Assembly: GCA_903854725.1 (NCBI GenBank)
Contig: CAINWZ010000094.1
Location: 21,525 to 85,524, forward strand
Length of the DNA stretch: 64,000 nucleotides
Reading direction: 5' to 3'
Source: an uncultured Bacteroidota bacterium
GTDB lineage: Bacteria; Bacteroidota; Bacteroidia; Chitinophagales; Chitinophagaceae
Each line of letters starts with the position of its first letter. The first letter of the stretch is position 1. Under the pieces are notes generated by a model. It did no database searches. It was not told the origin of the DNA and worked only from the letters and a program-made list of their open reading frames with translations. Shown here one piece after another: positions 10,389-20,981 of the stretch. The position numbers and the translations under genes were made by a program.

Positions 10389-10904
10389 TTGTTAGCTACT
10401 TTCAAAAATATATCCTGTTTTGTATTTGATGTGGATGGTGTTTTAACCAATGGCAATTTATTGGTAATGCCCAATGGTTTAATGGCAAGAACCATGAATA
10501 TAAAAGATGGGTATGCTATTCAGTTAGCTATTAAAAAAGGGTACAAGGTTTGGATTATTTCTGGAGGCAATTCTGATGAAGTAAAAGAGCGTTTGCAAAA
10601 GCTAGGAGTTACAGAAGTGTTTATGAAAGTAGCTGATAAACGAGTGCTTTTGGAGGAGTTATCAATTTTACATGCTATGCCCTTAGAGAAAATCTTGTAC
10701 ATGGGTGATGATATGCCCGATTATGAGGCAATGAAAATAACTGCCATAGCAGCTTGCCCCAATGATGCTGCCATAGACATTAAAGCCATTTCCACTTATA
10801 AGGCTGTTGCAAAAGGCGGAGAAGGCTGTGCGAGAGAAGTAATTGAAAAAGTTTTAAAGTTGAATGATCATTGGGATATAGAAGATCATATTCAGTCAAA
10901 ATAA
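10389..10904 (+). CDS. KdsC-like HAD family phosphatase
   Basis: FDVDGVLTNG and MGDDMPDYEAM motifs; TTG start in the ORF track. Confidence 0.85.
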   Translation: MLATFKNISCFVFDVDGVLTNGNLLVMPNGLMARTMNIKDGYAIQLAIKKGYKVWIISGGNSDEVKERLQKLGVTEVFMKVADKRVLLEELSILHAMPLEKILYMGDDMPDYEAMKITAIAACPNDAAIDIKAISTYKAVAKGGEGCAREVIEKVLKLNDHWDIEDHIQSK

Positions 10905-10913
10905 ATAGACAAT

Positions 10914-11849
10914 TTGAAATTATTGATTCACTTTTTAAGGTTGGTACGTTGGCCTAACTTACTTTTTATTGTATTGGCAGAATGTTTATTGCACTTTTGT
11001 ATTTACAAACCTTTATTCCCACTTTCTGATAGTAGTGTTGATCTTCGTTTTTATTTTTTGCTCACAAGTAATATTTTAATTGCTTCTGCAGGGTATATGA
11101 TTAATGATTATTTCGATGTCAATATTGATCAAGTCAATAAGCCAGACAAAGTTGTAGTAGGGGCATTTATAAGTAGGAGAATGGTAATTTTTTGGCATCT
11201 TATTTTTAGTGTGTTGGGTATGTATATCTCATCCATTGTTTTCCCTTTCCAAACGTATTGGCATATTCATATTACGAATCTATTTGCTATTTTATTGTTG
11301 TGGTTTTATAGCACTACTTTTAAAAAGAATTTTTTAGTAGGTAATATTATTATAGCAATACTTACTGCATGGTCAATTGCGATAGTGTATTTTTCTAAGT
11401 TCACGATTCAAGAAATCATGCACCCGCAAGTTACTAATGGAGCGGTCTTAAAATTTGCGAAGCTTACTTTGCTCTACAGCGCCTTTGCTTTCATTCTGAC
11501 TTTAGTAAGAGAGGCATTGAAAGATATGGAGGATATGGAAGGTGATCAAAGATATGGTTGCCAGACCATGCCTATTGTGTGGGGGTTAAAACCTACCAAA
11601 GTGTATTTAGCTGTTTGGATTATCGTTGTAATGGCCATGTTATTAATTATTCAATTATATGTAATACCTTTTGGTTGGTGGTATACTGTTTTATATTGTG
11701 TTGGATTCATTATTGGCCCTTTGGCGATGGTATTATTTACATTGCCAAAAGCATTTACACATAGCCATTTCACGAAATTGAGTGCCTATATAAAATTTTC
11801 AATGTTGGCAGGCATTCTTTCTATTGTGTTTTTCTATTTTTTATTTTAA
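10914..11849 (+). CDS. UbiA-family prenyltransferase (geranylgeranylglycerol-phosphate geranylgeranyltransferase-like)
   Basis: NDYFDVNIDQVNKPDK and REALKDMEDMEGDQRYGCQTMPI Asp-rich motifs, multi-pass membrane. Confidence 0.82.
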   Translation: MKLLIHFLRLVRWPNLLFIVLAECLLHFCIYKPLFPLSDSSVDLRFYFLLTSNILIASAGYMINDYFDVNIDQVNKPDKVVVGAFISRRMVIFWHLIFSVLGMYISSIVFPFQTYWHIHITNLFAILLLWFYSTTFKKNFLVGNIIIAILTAWSIAIVYFSKFTIQEIMHPQVTNGAVLKFAKLTLLYSAFAFILTLVREALKDMEDMEGDQRYGCQTMPIVWGLKPTKVYLAVWIIVVMAMLLIIQLYVIPFGWWYTVLYCVGFIIGPLAMVLFTLPKAFTHSHFTKLSAYIKFSMLAGILSIVFFYFLF

Positions 11850-11867
11850 TTCTTACTCGATATTTTC

Positions 11868-12452
11868 ATGCAGCAATTTATTTTAGCTTCTCAATCACCA
11901 AGGCGTAAAACATTGTTAGAATGGGCCGAACTTCCGTTTCAGGTAATTGTTTCTGCTTCTGACGAAGCATATCCTGAAAGTATGCCAATAGAAGAAGTGC
12001 CTGTTTATATTGCTAAAAATAAAGCCCTGGCAGTAAAGGAAATGATAAAAAGCCAGCCTGCATTAGGTAGCCCATGTATTATTGCAGCGGACACCGTGGT
12101 GGTATTACATGAAACTATTATTGGCAAGCCTACTAATAGAGAAGAGGCTATTATTTCTTTACAACAATTGTCTGGTCAAATTCATAAAGTAATTACGGGT
12201 GTTGCATTATTATATCAAGACAAAGAGAGTACATTTAGTGAAATAACTTTAGTAGAATTTCATGAATTAACGAATGCGCAAATTGAATTTTACGTAGATA
12301 AGTACCAACCCTATGATAAAGCAGGGGGCTATGCAATTCAAGAATGGATTGGGGTAGTAGGTATCAAAAATATTACCGGTGATTTTTATAATGTCATGGG
12401 ACTTCCAGTAAGTAAGTTGATGCAAAAAATAAAGCAACTAGGTATTAATTAA
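11868..12452 (+). CDS. maf: Maf-like nucleotide pyrophosphatase
   Basis: LASQSPRRKTLLEW, IAADTVV, YDKAGGYAIQ. Confidence 0.93.
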   Translation: MQQFILASQSPRRKTLLEWAELPFQVIVSASDEAYPESMPIEEVPVYIAKNKALAVKEMIKSQPALGSPCIIAADTVVVLHETIIGKPTNREEAIISLQQLSGQIHKVITGVALLYQDKESTFSEITLVEFHELTNAQIEFYVDKYQPYDKAGGYAIQEWIGVVGIKNITGDFYNVMGLPVSKLMQKIKQLGIN

Positions 12453-12466
12453 TTGCTTTATTTTTT
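12424..12466 (+). terminator. Intrinsic terminator overlapping the 3' end of maf
   Basis: AAAAAATAAAGCAA / TTGCTTTATTTTTT 14-bp inverted repeat followed by T. Confidence 0.6.
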
Positions 12467-12486
12467 TAGGTTCAATTTTTTTATTT

Positions 12487-12894
12487 TTATTGCCAATTAA
12501 ATGCAATATCTAATTCCACCTCTGGATGTAAACTTCTTTCAACCGGACAGGTTCTCGCTACTCTTTCTAATATTTCTTTTGTTTTATCATCAAGATGTAA
12601 TCCTGATGGCATGGTTACATGTGCAATAATTTTACCAATTCTTCTTGGATCTGATACCATTATTTTAGTGACTTCTACTTTGGCACCATCTAAGGCAATT
12701 GACATGGTTTCTGCTTTAATGCCCATGGTGGTAATCATACAAGCACCTAATCCTGTTGCAATTAAATCGGTGGGTGAAAATCTTTCGCCTTTTCCTTTAT
12801 TATCGGTTGGTGCATCGGTTTCAATAGCAGAACCACTTTGCAAGTGCAAGCAAGTAGTTCGTAAGTTGGATTCGTAAGTAACAGTAGCTGTCAT
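12487..12894 (-). CDS. OsmC family peroxiredoxin-like protein
   Basis: SPTDLIATGLGACMITTMGIKAE...RTCPVERSL. Confidence 0.9.
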   Translation of the reverse strand: MTATVTYESNLRTTCLHLQSGSAIETDAPTDNKGKGERFSPTDLIATGLGACMITTMGIKAETMSIALDGAKVEVTKIMVSDPRRIGKIIAHVTMPSGLHLDDKTKEILERVARTCPVERSLHPEVELDIAFNWQ

Positions 12895-12915
12895 AGTATT
12901 ATTTTATGGTAAATT

Positions 12916-14184
12916 TTATGAATGAATTTGTATGAGTGCTTTATCTTGAAGCTTGCGAGTAAGCAAGCCAGTAACAAGTAAGGATATGATAAAATAAGCC
13001 ATCATTATTTTGCTTAAAGGAGCAAAAAGTTTGTCAGCGCCAAACCAATCGCCCATCATTAAAAGAATAGTAAAACCATAGAGGGCTTTGCAAATTTCCC
13101 ATCCAAGCGCATATTTATTGCCATCCATAAAATCGGTTAAGGCAAAAATGTAAATAAAAATAAAGCCACCATAAATAAAAATAGAAGGCACTCCAATGGC
13201 TGCAATATTGCCTAATAGATAGGCTACAATTATAAAAATGAAGACTATTTGTATCCAAGTCCATATATAAAAAGCGGTAGTTCTTTTAGGAGCGTATTTT
13301 TCAAAATGATAAACGTCTTCAATTTTAAATACTGGTTTTTTTGCTTCTACATCAGCTGGTCTCCAGCCGGTAGGCTTAAACCATATTTCAAATTTGTCTT
13401 TTATTTTATGGGCTTGCCAAGCATCTGTAATGAGCAGCCACATATGAATAAAATTTATTTTGATAGGATTCCAAGTTCTCATAGGTCGTGTAATACCATA
13501 GACAGGAATGATGTCAGCTCTTTCTTCTTGAAATGTTCCAAAGAGTTTGTCCCATATAATAAATATTTGAGACATATTTTTATCCATATATTCTGGATTG
13601 AAAGCGTGATGCACTCTGTGGTGTGAAGGGGTTACTAAAATGTATTCTAAAAATCCCATTCTGTTTATATATCTAGTATGATACCAGAATTGCGCAAAAA
13701 ATTGAATAGGAGTAACGGTGGCAATGACAATAGGTGAAATACCTAGTAAGGCTGCTGGCAATAAAAAAATGGAAAATATTTTTACAAAAGAGGATATAGG
13801 TTGTCTTACAGCGCAAGCCAAATCAAATTCTTCACTGCTGTGATGAACGATATGACTATTCCAGAAAAAATTTATTTTATGATCTATGCGGTGTATCCAA
13901 TAATGTGAAAAATCTAAAGCCACAAATGCAATGAGATAAGTATACCAAGTAGTGGGAATATGCGTAAGGGCTACATGCGCTTCAATCCATTTATAACTTA
14001 AAATGGTAAAACTTAGTCCTAATACGTTTTTGGTAACCATGGTGATAGCCGAACTTAGGCTACTCACTGTATCCATAGAATTTGTTTTTTCTTTTTTAAC
14101 ATACCAGCCATATAATTTTTCTAGAATAATTAACAAGAAAAATAGGGGCATTACTATTAACAAGATCTTTCCGTATTTGTCCAT
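12916..14184 (-). CDS. Fatty acid hydroxylase / sterol desaturase family protein (AGMO-like layout)
   Basis: DFSHYWIHRIDH, HIVHHSSEEFD and HHRVHHAFN histidine clusters, multi-pass membrane. Confidence 0.85.
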   Translation of the reverse strand: MDKYGKILLIVMPLFFLLIILEKLYGWYVKKEKTNSMDTVSSLSSAITMVTKNVLGLSFTILSYKWIEAHVALTHIPTTWYTYLIAFVALDFSHYWIHRIDHKINFFWNSHIVHHSSEEFDLACAVRQPISSFVKIFSIFLLPAALLGISPIVIATVTPIQFFAQFWYHTRYINRMGFLEYILVTPSHHRVHHAFNPEYMDKNMSQIFIIWDKLFGTFQEERADIIPVYGITRPMRTWNPIKINFIHMWLLITDAWQAHKIKDKFEIWFKPTGWRPADVEAKKPVFKIEDVYHFEKYAPKRTTAFYIWTWIQIVFIFIIVAYLLGNIAAIGVPSIFIYGGFIFIYIFALTDFMDGNKYALGWEICKALYGFTILLMMGDWFGADKLFAPLSKIMMAYFIISLLVTGLLTRKLQDKALIQIHS

Positions 14185-14388
14185 AATGGTTTACATTTTA
14201 AAGTAGCTACAGGGGTTAATTTTAAGCTGCATGAAGATAAGGTTTAATATTTGTCATTTATGGAAGCTTGTTTATTTTTTGTCGACTCCATTTATAACAT
14301 ATAATATATTGCAAATCAAATAGTTATGGGCTTTTAGAGTTTCTATTGTACTAGTTAATTTAATATTTATTATTAAAGACAAGTCATG

Positions 14389-14396
14389 TATTTTTG
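14389..14396 (+). promoter_or_regulatory. Bacteroidota -7 element (TATTTTTG) for lipA
   Basis: TAnnTTTG match; overlaps the ORF track GTG start. Confidence 0.5.
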
Positions 14397-14419
14397 TGGC
14401 TGATTATAGAGAAAGATTT

Positions 14420-15346
14420 ATGCAAGAATTACCTATTGTAAGCCCTGAAAAAGATACTAGAATAAAAAAGCCAGATTGGTTAAGAGTTAAACTTCCTATC
14501 GGAGAAAGTTATAAGCATGTGCGTGGGTTAGTAGATACACATAAACTTCACACCATTTGTGAAAGCGGTAATTGCCCAAATATGGGAGAATGTTGGGGAG
14601 AAGGGACTGCTACTTTTATGATCCTTGGAAATATATGTACAAGAAGTTGTCAATTTTGTGCAGTGGCTACAGGACGTCCTAAGCCAGTGGAATGGGATGA
14701 ACCACAACGTGTGGCAGAAGCTATATTACTTATGAAAGTAAAACATGCGGTGCTTACTAGTGTTGACAGAGATGAATTAGCCGATGGTGGTTCTATTATT
14801 TGGTCAAATACCATAAAGGCCATTAAAGCATTAACGCCTGAAACAACTTTAGAAACTTTAATCCCAGATTTTAGAGGCATTCAAGAACAAATAGATCGAA
14901 TTATTGAAGCAGCTCCTGAAGTAGTAAGCCATAATATGGAAACAGTGGAACGTATTACCCAAAAAGTAAGAGTGCAAGCAAAATATCGCAGAAGCTTAGG
15001 CGTATTAGAAGCTTTAAAGAAAGGGGGTATGCGAACTAAAACAGGCATTATGCTAGGTATCGGAGAACAAAAAGAAGAAGTGATCCAAACAATGAAAGAC
15101 CTTGTGGCAGTGGGAACAGATGTGTTAACATTGGGTCAATATTTACAACCTACTAAAAAACATTTAGCGGTGCAACGTTTTGTGCATCCAGACGAATTTG
15201 CAGAACTCAGACAGATAGGCTATGAGCTAGGTTTTGACTATGTAGAAAGCGGCCCCTTAGTAAGGTCTTCCTATCATTCAGAAAAACATGTTATTGCAGG
15301 ATGGGGAAGAAATAAATGGATGGAAGAATTGTCCATGAATAAATAA
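14420..15346 (+). CDS. lipA: Lipoyl synthase
   Basis: [13 protein letters not shown] and [10 protein letters not shown] radical SAM motifs; ORF track start 14396 (GTG) overlaps the promoter motif, ATG 14420 preferred. Confidence 0.95.
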   Translation: MQELPIVSPEKDTRIKKPDWLRVKLPIGESYKHVRGLVDTHKLHTICESGNCPNMGECWGEGTATFMILGNICTRSCQFCAVATGRPKPVEWDEPQRVAEAILLMKVKHAVLTSVDRDELADGGSIIWSNTIKAIKALTPETTLETLIPDFRGIQEQIDRIIEAAPEVVSHNMETVERITQKVRVQAKYRRSLGVLEALKKGGMRTKTGIMLGIGEQKEEVIQTMKDLVAVGTDVLTLGQYLQPTKKHLAVQRFVHPDEFAELRQIGYELGFDYVESGPLVRSSYHSEKHVIAGWGRNKWMEELSMNK

Positions 15347-15370
15347 TAGAAGAATATTTTATCCTTCTAT

Positions 15371-16321
15371 TTAATCCCACATTAAAGCACTTGCTCCTAA
15401 TATAGCGGCATCCGATTCTTTTAAATGACTTACTAGTATTTTAATTTTATTTTGGAATACTTCAATTAAGTTAGCTTCCATGTGCTCACGCGTAGGCTTT
15501 AATATTAAATCACCTGCTTTTGTCAATCCGCCAAAAAGAATGATGGCTTCTGGACTGGAGAACATTACAAAGTTAGCCAATGAAATACCTAATATTCTTC
15601 CGGTATATTCAAATACTTCTTTAGCAACTTCATCGCCCGCTATGGCAGCTTCAAATACAGCTTTAGAATCTATGGTATCAATAGGTGTATTTCTTAATAA
15701 ACTGGGTCTATCAGTATTATTTAAAATTTCTACTGCAGATTTTGCAACACCAGTTGCTGATGCATAACTTTCTAAAGAGCCTTTTTTTCCAGTACCAGGA
15801 TGTACGCGACCATCAGGTATAATAATAGTGTGACCTAATTCACCTGCCATTCCATCGTGTCCATATATTAATTCACCATTGGCAACAATCCCACTTCCAA
15901 CACCGGTGCCTAAGGCGATTAAAATAAAATCTTTCATTCCTTTGGCAGCACCATACGTCATTTCACCAACTGCTGCTGCATTAGCATCGTTGGTTAATTT
16001 TACAGGCAACTTAAATTTATCTTGAATTAATTTAGCCAATGGAATAATGCCTTTCCAAGGTAGGTTAGGAGCGTATTCGATAGTACCCGTATATACATTG
16101 CCATTTGGGGCGCCCACACCAATACCTTTAATGCGACCAACACCACCTACTTTATCAATAAGGATCATTAATTTATCATGTAGCTCATCTATATAAGCAT
16201 GTATATCTGCATGTCCTCTTGTAGACATTGTTGCAGAAGACAATACATTTCCTAAATTATCAACGATACCAAATTTGGTGCCCGTCCCGCCTATATCCAC
16301 ACCCGCTACAAAAGAATCCAT
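15371..16321 (-). CDS. ROK family protein (glucokinase-like)
   Basis: GVDIGGTGTKFGIVD, LTNDANAAAVGE, ALGTGVGSGIV. Confidence 0.88.
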   Translation of the reverse strand: MDSFVAGVDIGGTGTKFGIVDNLGNVLSSATMSTRGHADIHAYIDELHDKLMILIDKVGGVGRIKGIGVGAPNGNVYTGTIEYAPNLPWKGIIPLAKLIQDKFKLPVKLTNDANAAAVGEMTYGAAKGMKDFILIALGTGVGSGIVANGELIYGHDGMAGELGHTIIIPDGRVHPGTGKKGSLESYASATGVAKSAVEILNNTDRPSLLRNTPIDTIDSKAVFEAAIAGDEVAKEVFEYTGRILGISLANFVMFSSPEAIILFGGLTKAGDLILKPTREHMEANLIEVFQNKIKILVSHLKESDAAILGASALMWD

Positions 16322-16349
16322 GCTACTTTATTATTTAATTATTTATATA

Positions 16350-18038
16350 TTAATGACCTGCTACTGCTTCTGTTTCCTCGTAATTGATTCCTTGCTTCTT
16401 TAAAATTCCTTTTACTGAAATGGCAAATATTAATATATACGCAAAACAGAATACAGGCACCCAGAATGAATTGTGTATGCCATATCCAGGAGTATCTAAA
16501 TGTGCAGATTGTAAGAAGTCTGATAATTTACCTTGAATAGGAGGAATAATGCCACCACCTAATATCATCATAATTAAAAATGCAGCACCTTGTGTAGTAT
16601 ATTTTCCAATACCTGCAATAGATAATGCAAAGATAGAAGGCCACATAATAGAACAAGCAATACCACCTGTTAAGAAAGCATAAATAGCTAAATCTCCTTT
16701 AGTTAATACACCTATAAGCATTGAAATAACGCCAATCAAACTAAATATTAACAATGTTTTTGCTGGTTTATCTTGACTAATAAAGAAAGCTACAATTTGT
16801 ATAAAAACACAAACCACATACATATATAATGGGCTCATATCATATTGTGCAATACTATTAACACCAATAACAATTCCAAATGCGACTAATGGAACTATAA
16901 CAGTTAAGATTTGTTTTGTTTTGCTTTTAAATTCAAAAGCAGAAATAGCACCAGTCCAACGACCAATCATCATACTGCCCCAATACATAGAGATATATGG
17001 TGCAATTTTAGAAGAAGGAATGCTTCCGAAATCTGCTTGTTTTAATAATTCCCCTAAGTTTGAGCCAATTGAAACTTCAGCGCCCACATACACAAATAAG
17101 GCAAGCATACCCAACACTAATTGCGGGTATTTCATGGCGCCCCATCCATTTTCATTTTTTTGCGCTTTGAAATTTGCATATAATAAACCCACTACTACTG
17201 TAGCTAATGCACCAAATAACCATTTTAAACGAGTGGTTTCTAATTCATGTTTGCCTGCATCGGTTAAAGTGGTAGGATCAATTTTATAACTACTAAAAAT
17301 AGGTACAAACATAATGACCAATACACCCGTCATAATTAATAAAAGAAATAATGCTTTATTAGCTGGTTCAATTTTTTCTTCGGAAATGCCAGGAGGTACT
17401 TTTTTCGAAAAATGGAACATGGCGGCAGCTGCTAAAAACAAAATTCCAACTGCTGTATATAATATCACAACTTTACTTAAACTTAATGCAGCAATTTGAT
17501 CATCTGTTATAGCGGCAGCACTTCCAAACAAAGCAAAGGCAACAACAATGGGCCCTATAGAGGTTCCAAAGGAGTTAATTCCACCTGCTAAGTTCACACG
17601 ACTTGCACCTGTACTAGGATCACCTAATGCAATTGCAAATGGCTGCGCTGCTGTTTGTTGTAAAGAGAATCCTAAAGCAACAATAAATAAACCTACTAAC
17701 ATCCCTGTAAAGGTATTAGCGTTCACTGCTATAATCATAGCAGCAGCACCAATTGCTGAAAACAACAATCCATACACAATACTTTTTTTATAACCCCATT
17801 TGCCTACCAAGTCTTTACCACCAAAAGCACCATATGCAAATAAGCCTAATGCGCCTATATAATAAGCTAGGTAAAATGCAAAGTCAACCAGTTGACTCTG
17901 AAATTGGTCAAGGTTAAATTTATGTTTACAAAATGGAATAAAGACGCTATTGCTTGAAGCAATAAATCCCCAGAAAAAGAACACGACTACAAGTGTAGAC
18001 AATGCACCAGAATTGGTTGGTTGTTTGGTTTGGCTCAT
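16350..18038 (-). CDS. Sugar MFS transporter (FucP-like)
   Basis: Many TM segments; [23 protein letters not shown]-terminus typical of FucP-like porters. Confidence 0.8.
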   Translation of the reverse strand: MSQTKQPTNSGALSTLVVVFFFWGFIASSNSVFIPFCKHKFNLDQFQSQLVDFAFYLAYYIGALGLFAYGAFGGKDLVGKWGYKKSIVYGLLFSAIGAAAMIIAVNANTFTGMLVGLFIVALGFSLQQTAAQPFAIALGDPSTGASRVNLAGGINSFGTSIGPIVVAFALFGSAAAITDDQIAALSLSKVVILYTAVGILFLAAAAMFHFSKKVPPGISEEKIEPANKALFLLLIMTGVLVIMFVPIFSSYKIDPTTLTDAGKHELETTRLKWLFGALATVVVGLLYANFKAQKNENGWGAMKYPQLVLGMLALFVYVGAEVSIGSNLGELLKQADFGSIPSSKIAPYISMYWGSMMIGRWTGAISAFEFKSKTKQILTVIVPLVAFGIVIGVNSIAQYDMSPLYMYVVCVFIQIVAFFISQDKPAKTLLIFSLIGVISMLIGVLTKGDLAIYAFLTGGIACSIMWPSIFALSIAGIGKYTTQGAAFLIMMILGGGIIPPIQGKLSDFLQSAHLDTPGYGIHNSFWVPVFCFAYILIFAISVKGILKKQGINYEETEAVAGH

Positions 18039-18231
18039 AACATTCGTTAGTTTAATCGTTTATCGTTATTCAATCAAACGGTATTCGTTTAATCGATTCC
18101 GTAAAATACTTAAAATTATAATTCAATGTATAAAAAGGCGAAAAATCTATCTACAAATTATTAGAATTAAGTGCTCAAAAACAAGGAGTTTTAAGCACAA
18201 TGGAGTATATTGAATCAAATTAAAACGGCTC

Positions 18232-19644
18232 ATGGTGATTGTACATGTTAGTGCAGAATGTTACCCAATGGCTAAAGCTGGAGGACTTGGTGATGTGGTA
18301 GGGGCTTTGCCTAAATACCAAAATAAACAAGGAGATAAAGCTATGGTAGTTATGCCTATGTATCGAACCCCTTTTTTGGAACAAAATAAATGGGATGTTC
18401 ACTATAAAGGCAATACCAATTTAGGCAATTGGTTTTTTGATTTTACAATCATTAAGGAATCTACAGGCAAGTTAGGCTATGATTTATACTTAGTCGATAT
18501 CAATGGTTTATTAGACCGTCCTAAAATTTATGGCTATCCAGATGATATAGAAAGATTCATTGGATTTCAAGTAGCAGTAGTTAATTGGTTAAGTCAATGG
18601 ACAGCACTTCCTTCCATTGTTCATTGTCATGATCATCAAGCGGGATTAATTCCATTCATGATGCAGTATTGCTTTGATTATCAAAAATTGCAGTTTGTCA
18701 AAACGGTATTGAGTATTCACAATGCGCAATATCAGGGTGCGATGGGTTGGGATAAAAGTATGTTACTTCCAAGATGGGATACATCAAAGAAGGGATTATT
18801 GGAGTGGGGGGACGGAATTAATTCATTAGCGGCTGCTGTAAAATGTGCTTATAAAGTAACTACAGTGAGTCATAGTTATATGAAGCAACTTAGTATTCAA
18901 TCCAATGGATTAGAATCTTTATTTCAAAAAGAACAAAATAAATGTGTGGGTATTTTAAATGGAATTGATAATGAAGTATGGAATCCAGCTACTGATAAAA
19001 TGATTGCATTTAATTATACCCTTGCCACTGTAAATGAGGGGAAGCGGAAAAATAAAAACGCATTATGTGCAAAATATAATTTAAATCCAGAAAAGCCATT
19101 GATTGTATTTATTGGTCGATTGGTGGGGGAAAAAGCAGCAGATATATTGCCAGGTTCCATTCAACATGCTTTAGATAAAACAAATGGTGGGGCTAATTTT
19201 TTTATCATAGGAGCGGGTGATACGGCTACCGAGTCTGCATTGAATTATTTAGTACAATTGTATCCAGGCGATTATAATACATTCATAGGATATGATGAAA
19301 AAGTGGGTCATGAGGCATATGCGAGTGCCGACTTTTTACTAATGCCAAGTAGAGTAGAGCCTTGTGGGTTAAATCAATTATATGCATTGCGTTATGGAAC
19401 CATTCCGATGGTAAGAGATACAGGGGGCTTGCATGATACGGTCGTGGATATGGGAGATGCAGGCGGTTTCGGAATAAAATTTTTACACGCAACAGAAGCC
19501 GATATTGTGTATTCCATTGAACGTGCCATAACTGTATACAAAGATAAAAAGCAAATGAATACGATGATCCAACATGCCATGCAGATTGATCATAGTTGGG
19601 AATCGGTTATAGCATCTTATAAAAAAGTGTATGAATCAATATGA
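18232..19644 (+). CDS. glgA: Glycogen synthase (GT5)
   Basis: HVSAECYPMAKAGGLGDVVGALPK; C-terminal PSRVEPCGLNQLYALRYGTIPMVRDTGGLHDTV. Confidence 0.95.
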   Translation: MVIVHVSAECYPMAKAGGLGDVVGALPKYQNKQGDKAMVVMPMYRTPFLEQNKWDVHYKGNTNLGNWFFDFTIIKESTGKLGYDLYLVDINGLLDRPKIYGYPDDIERFIGFQVAVVNWLSQWTALPSIVHCHDHQAGLIPFMMQYCFDYQKLQFVKTVLSIHNAQYQGAMGWDKSMLLPRWDTSKKGLLEWGDGINSLAAAVKCAYKVTTVSHSYMKQLSIQSNGLESLFQKEQNKCVGILNGIDNEVWNPATDKMIAFNYTLATVNEGKRKNKNALCAKYNLNPEKPLIVFIGRLVGEKAADILPGSIQHALDKTNGGANFFIIGAGDTATESALNYLVQLYPGDYNTFIGYDEKVGHEAYASADFLLMPSRVEPCGLNQLYALRYGTIPMVRDTGGLHDTVVDMGDAGGFGIKFLHATEADIVYSIERAITVYKDKKQMNTMIQHAMQIDHSWESVIASYKKVYESI

Positions 19645-19679
19645 ATAGTAATATAGATAACAATATTAAATTTTAGTGT

Positions 19680-20963
19680 ATGGCTATGTATGCAAAAGAA
19701 ACCGTTTCAATAATTTTAGGGGGTGGTGCAGGTTCTAGATTATACCCACTTACTGCAAGCAGATCTAAACCGGCTGTACCCATTGGAGGAAAATATCGTT
19801 TAGTGGATATTCCAATCAGCAATTGCATTAACAGTAATTTGAATAGAATTTTTGTTTTAACGCAATTTAATTCTGCTTCTTTGAATCAACATATAAAAAA
19901 TACCTATCATTTTAGTGCTTTTAGTTCTGGTTTTGTAGATATTTTAGCGGCAGAACAAACACCAGACAATCCAGGATGGTTTCAAGGTACAGCGGACGCT
20001 GTAAGACAATCCTTAAGGCATTTAGCAAAAATGGATTTTGAATACGTGCTTATTTTAAGTGGAGATCAATTATATCAAATGGATTTTAGTGCAATGATTG
20101 ATGCGCATAAAAAAAGTGGTGCAGCTTTAACGATTGCGACGATTCCGGTGGGAGAAAGAGAAGCGCCTGAATTTGGCATTTTAAAATCTAACAATGAAAA
20201 TGTAATTACTTCTTTTGTAGAAAAACCTACAAAAGAAATTTTGAAAGAATGGGTAAGTGATACAGGTGCTCAAATGCAGTCGCAGGGAAGAAATTATTTG
20301 GCTTCTATGGGTATTTATGTTTTTAATAAAGAAATACTCTACCAATTTTTAAATGAAGTACATCCTAATGCGACCGATTTTGGAAAAGAAATTATTCCAG
20401 ACTCTATTGCACATTATAAAGTATTGAGTTATCAATATGATGGTTATTGGACAGATATTGGAAATATTTATTCTTTTTTTGAAGCCAATATTTCTTTGAC
20501 AGAAGACATGCCATTGTTTAATTTATTTGATAGTGCACAAACAGTATATACAAGAGCTAGGATGTTGCCTCCTGCTAAAGTGAGCGGTACAATTATCAAT
20601 AAAGCGATCATCGCCGAGGGTTGTATCATTCATGCCAAAGAGGTAACTAATGCTGTTGTAGGTATTAGATCAAGAATAGGCAAGGACACAATTATCAATA
20701 ATACTTATATTATGGGTTGCGATTATTATGAGAATATAGAGCAAATAAATGAAAAGAATAAAAAAGGGTCGCCCATTTTAGGTATTGGAGAACGTTGTAT
20801 TATTGAAAATGCGATTGTAGATAAAAATTGTTCTATTGGGAATGATGTGATCATAAAGGGAGGAGCACATTTGGAGAAAGTAGATCATCCTTTATATACC
20901 ATAAAAGATGGTATAGTAGTAGTGAAAAAAGGGGCGGTTATTCCTAATGGGTATATCATTTAA
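19680..20963 (+). CDS. glgC: Glucose-1-phosphate adenylyltransferase
   Basis: ILGGGAGSRLYPLTASRSKPAVPIGGKYRLVDIPISNCINS; C-terminal left-handed beta-helix. Confidence 0.96.
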   Translation: MAMYAKETVSIILGGGAGSRLYPLTASRSKPAVPIGGKYRLVDIPISNCINSNLNRIFVLTQFNSASLNQHIKNTYHFSAFSSGFVDILAAEQTPDNPGWFQGTADAVRQSLRHLAKMDFEYVLILSGDQLYQMDFSAMIDAHKKSGAALTIATIPVGEREAPEFGILKSNNENVITSFVEKPTKEILKEWVSDTGAQMQSQGRNYLASMGIYVFNKEILYQFLNEVHPNATDFGKEIIPDSIAHYKVLSYQYDGYWTDIGNIYSFFEANISLTEDMPLFNLFDSAQTVYTRARMLPPAKVSGTIINKAIIAEGCIIHAKEVTNAVVGIRSRIGKDTIINNTYIMGCDYYENIEQINEKNKKGSPILGIGERCIIENAIVDKNCSIGNDVIIKGGAHLEKVDHPLYTIKDGIVVVKKGAVIPNGYII

Positions 20964-20981
20964 AATTTAAAATCAAGCTTC

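Noticed and set aside
13249-13626. 125-aa plus-strand ORF opposite the sterol-desaturase-family gene
   Set aside because: Antisense shadow with no recognisable domain
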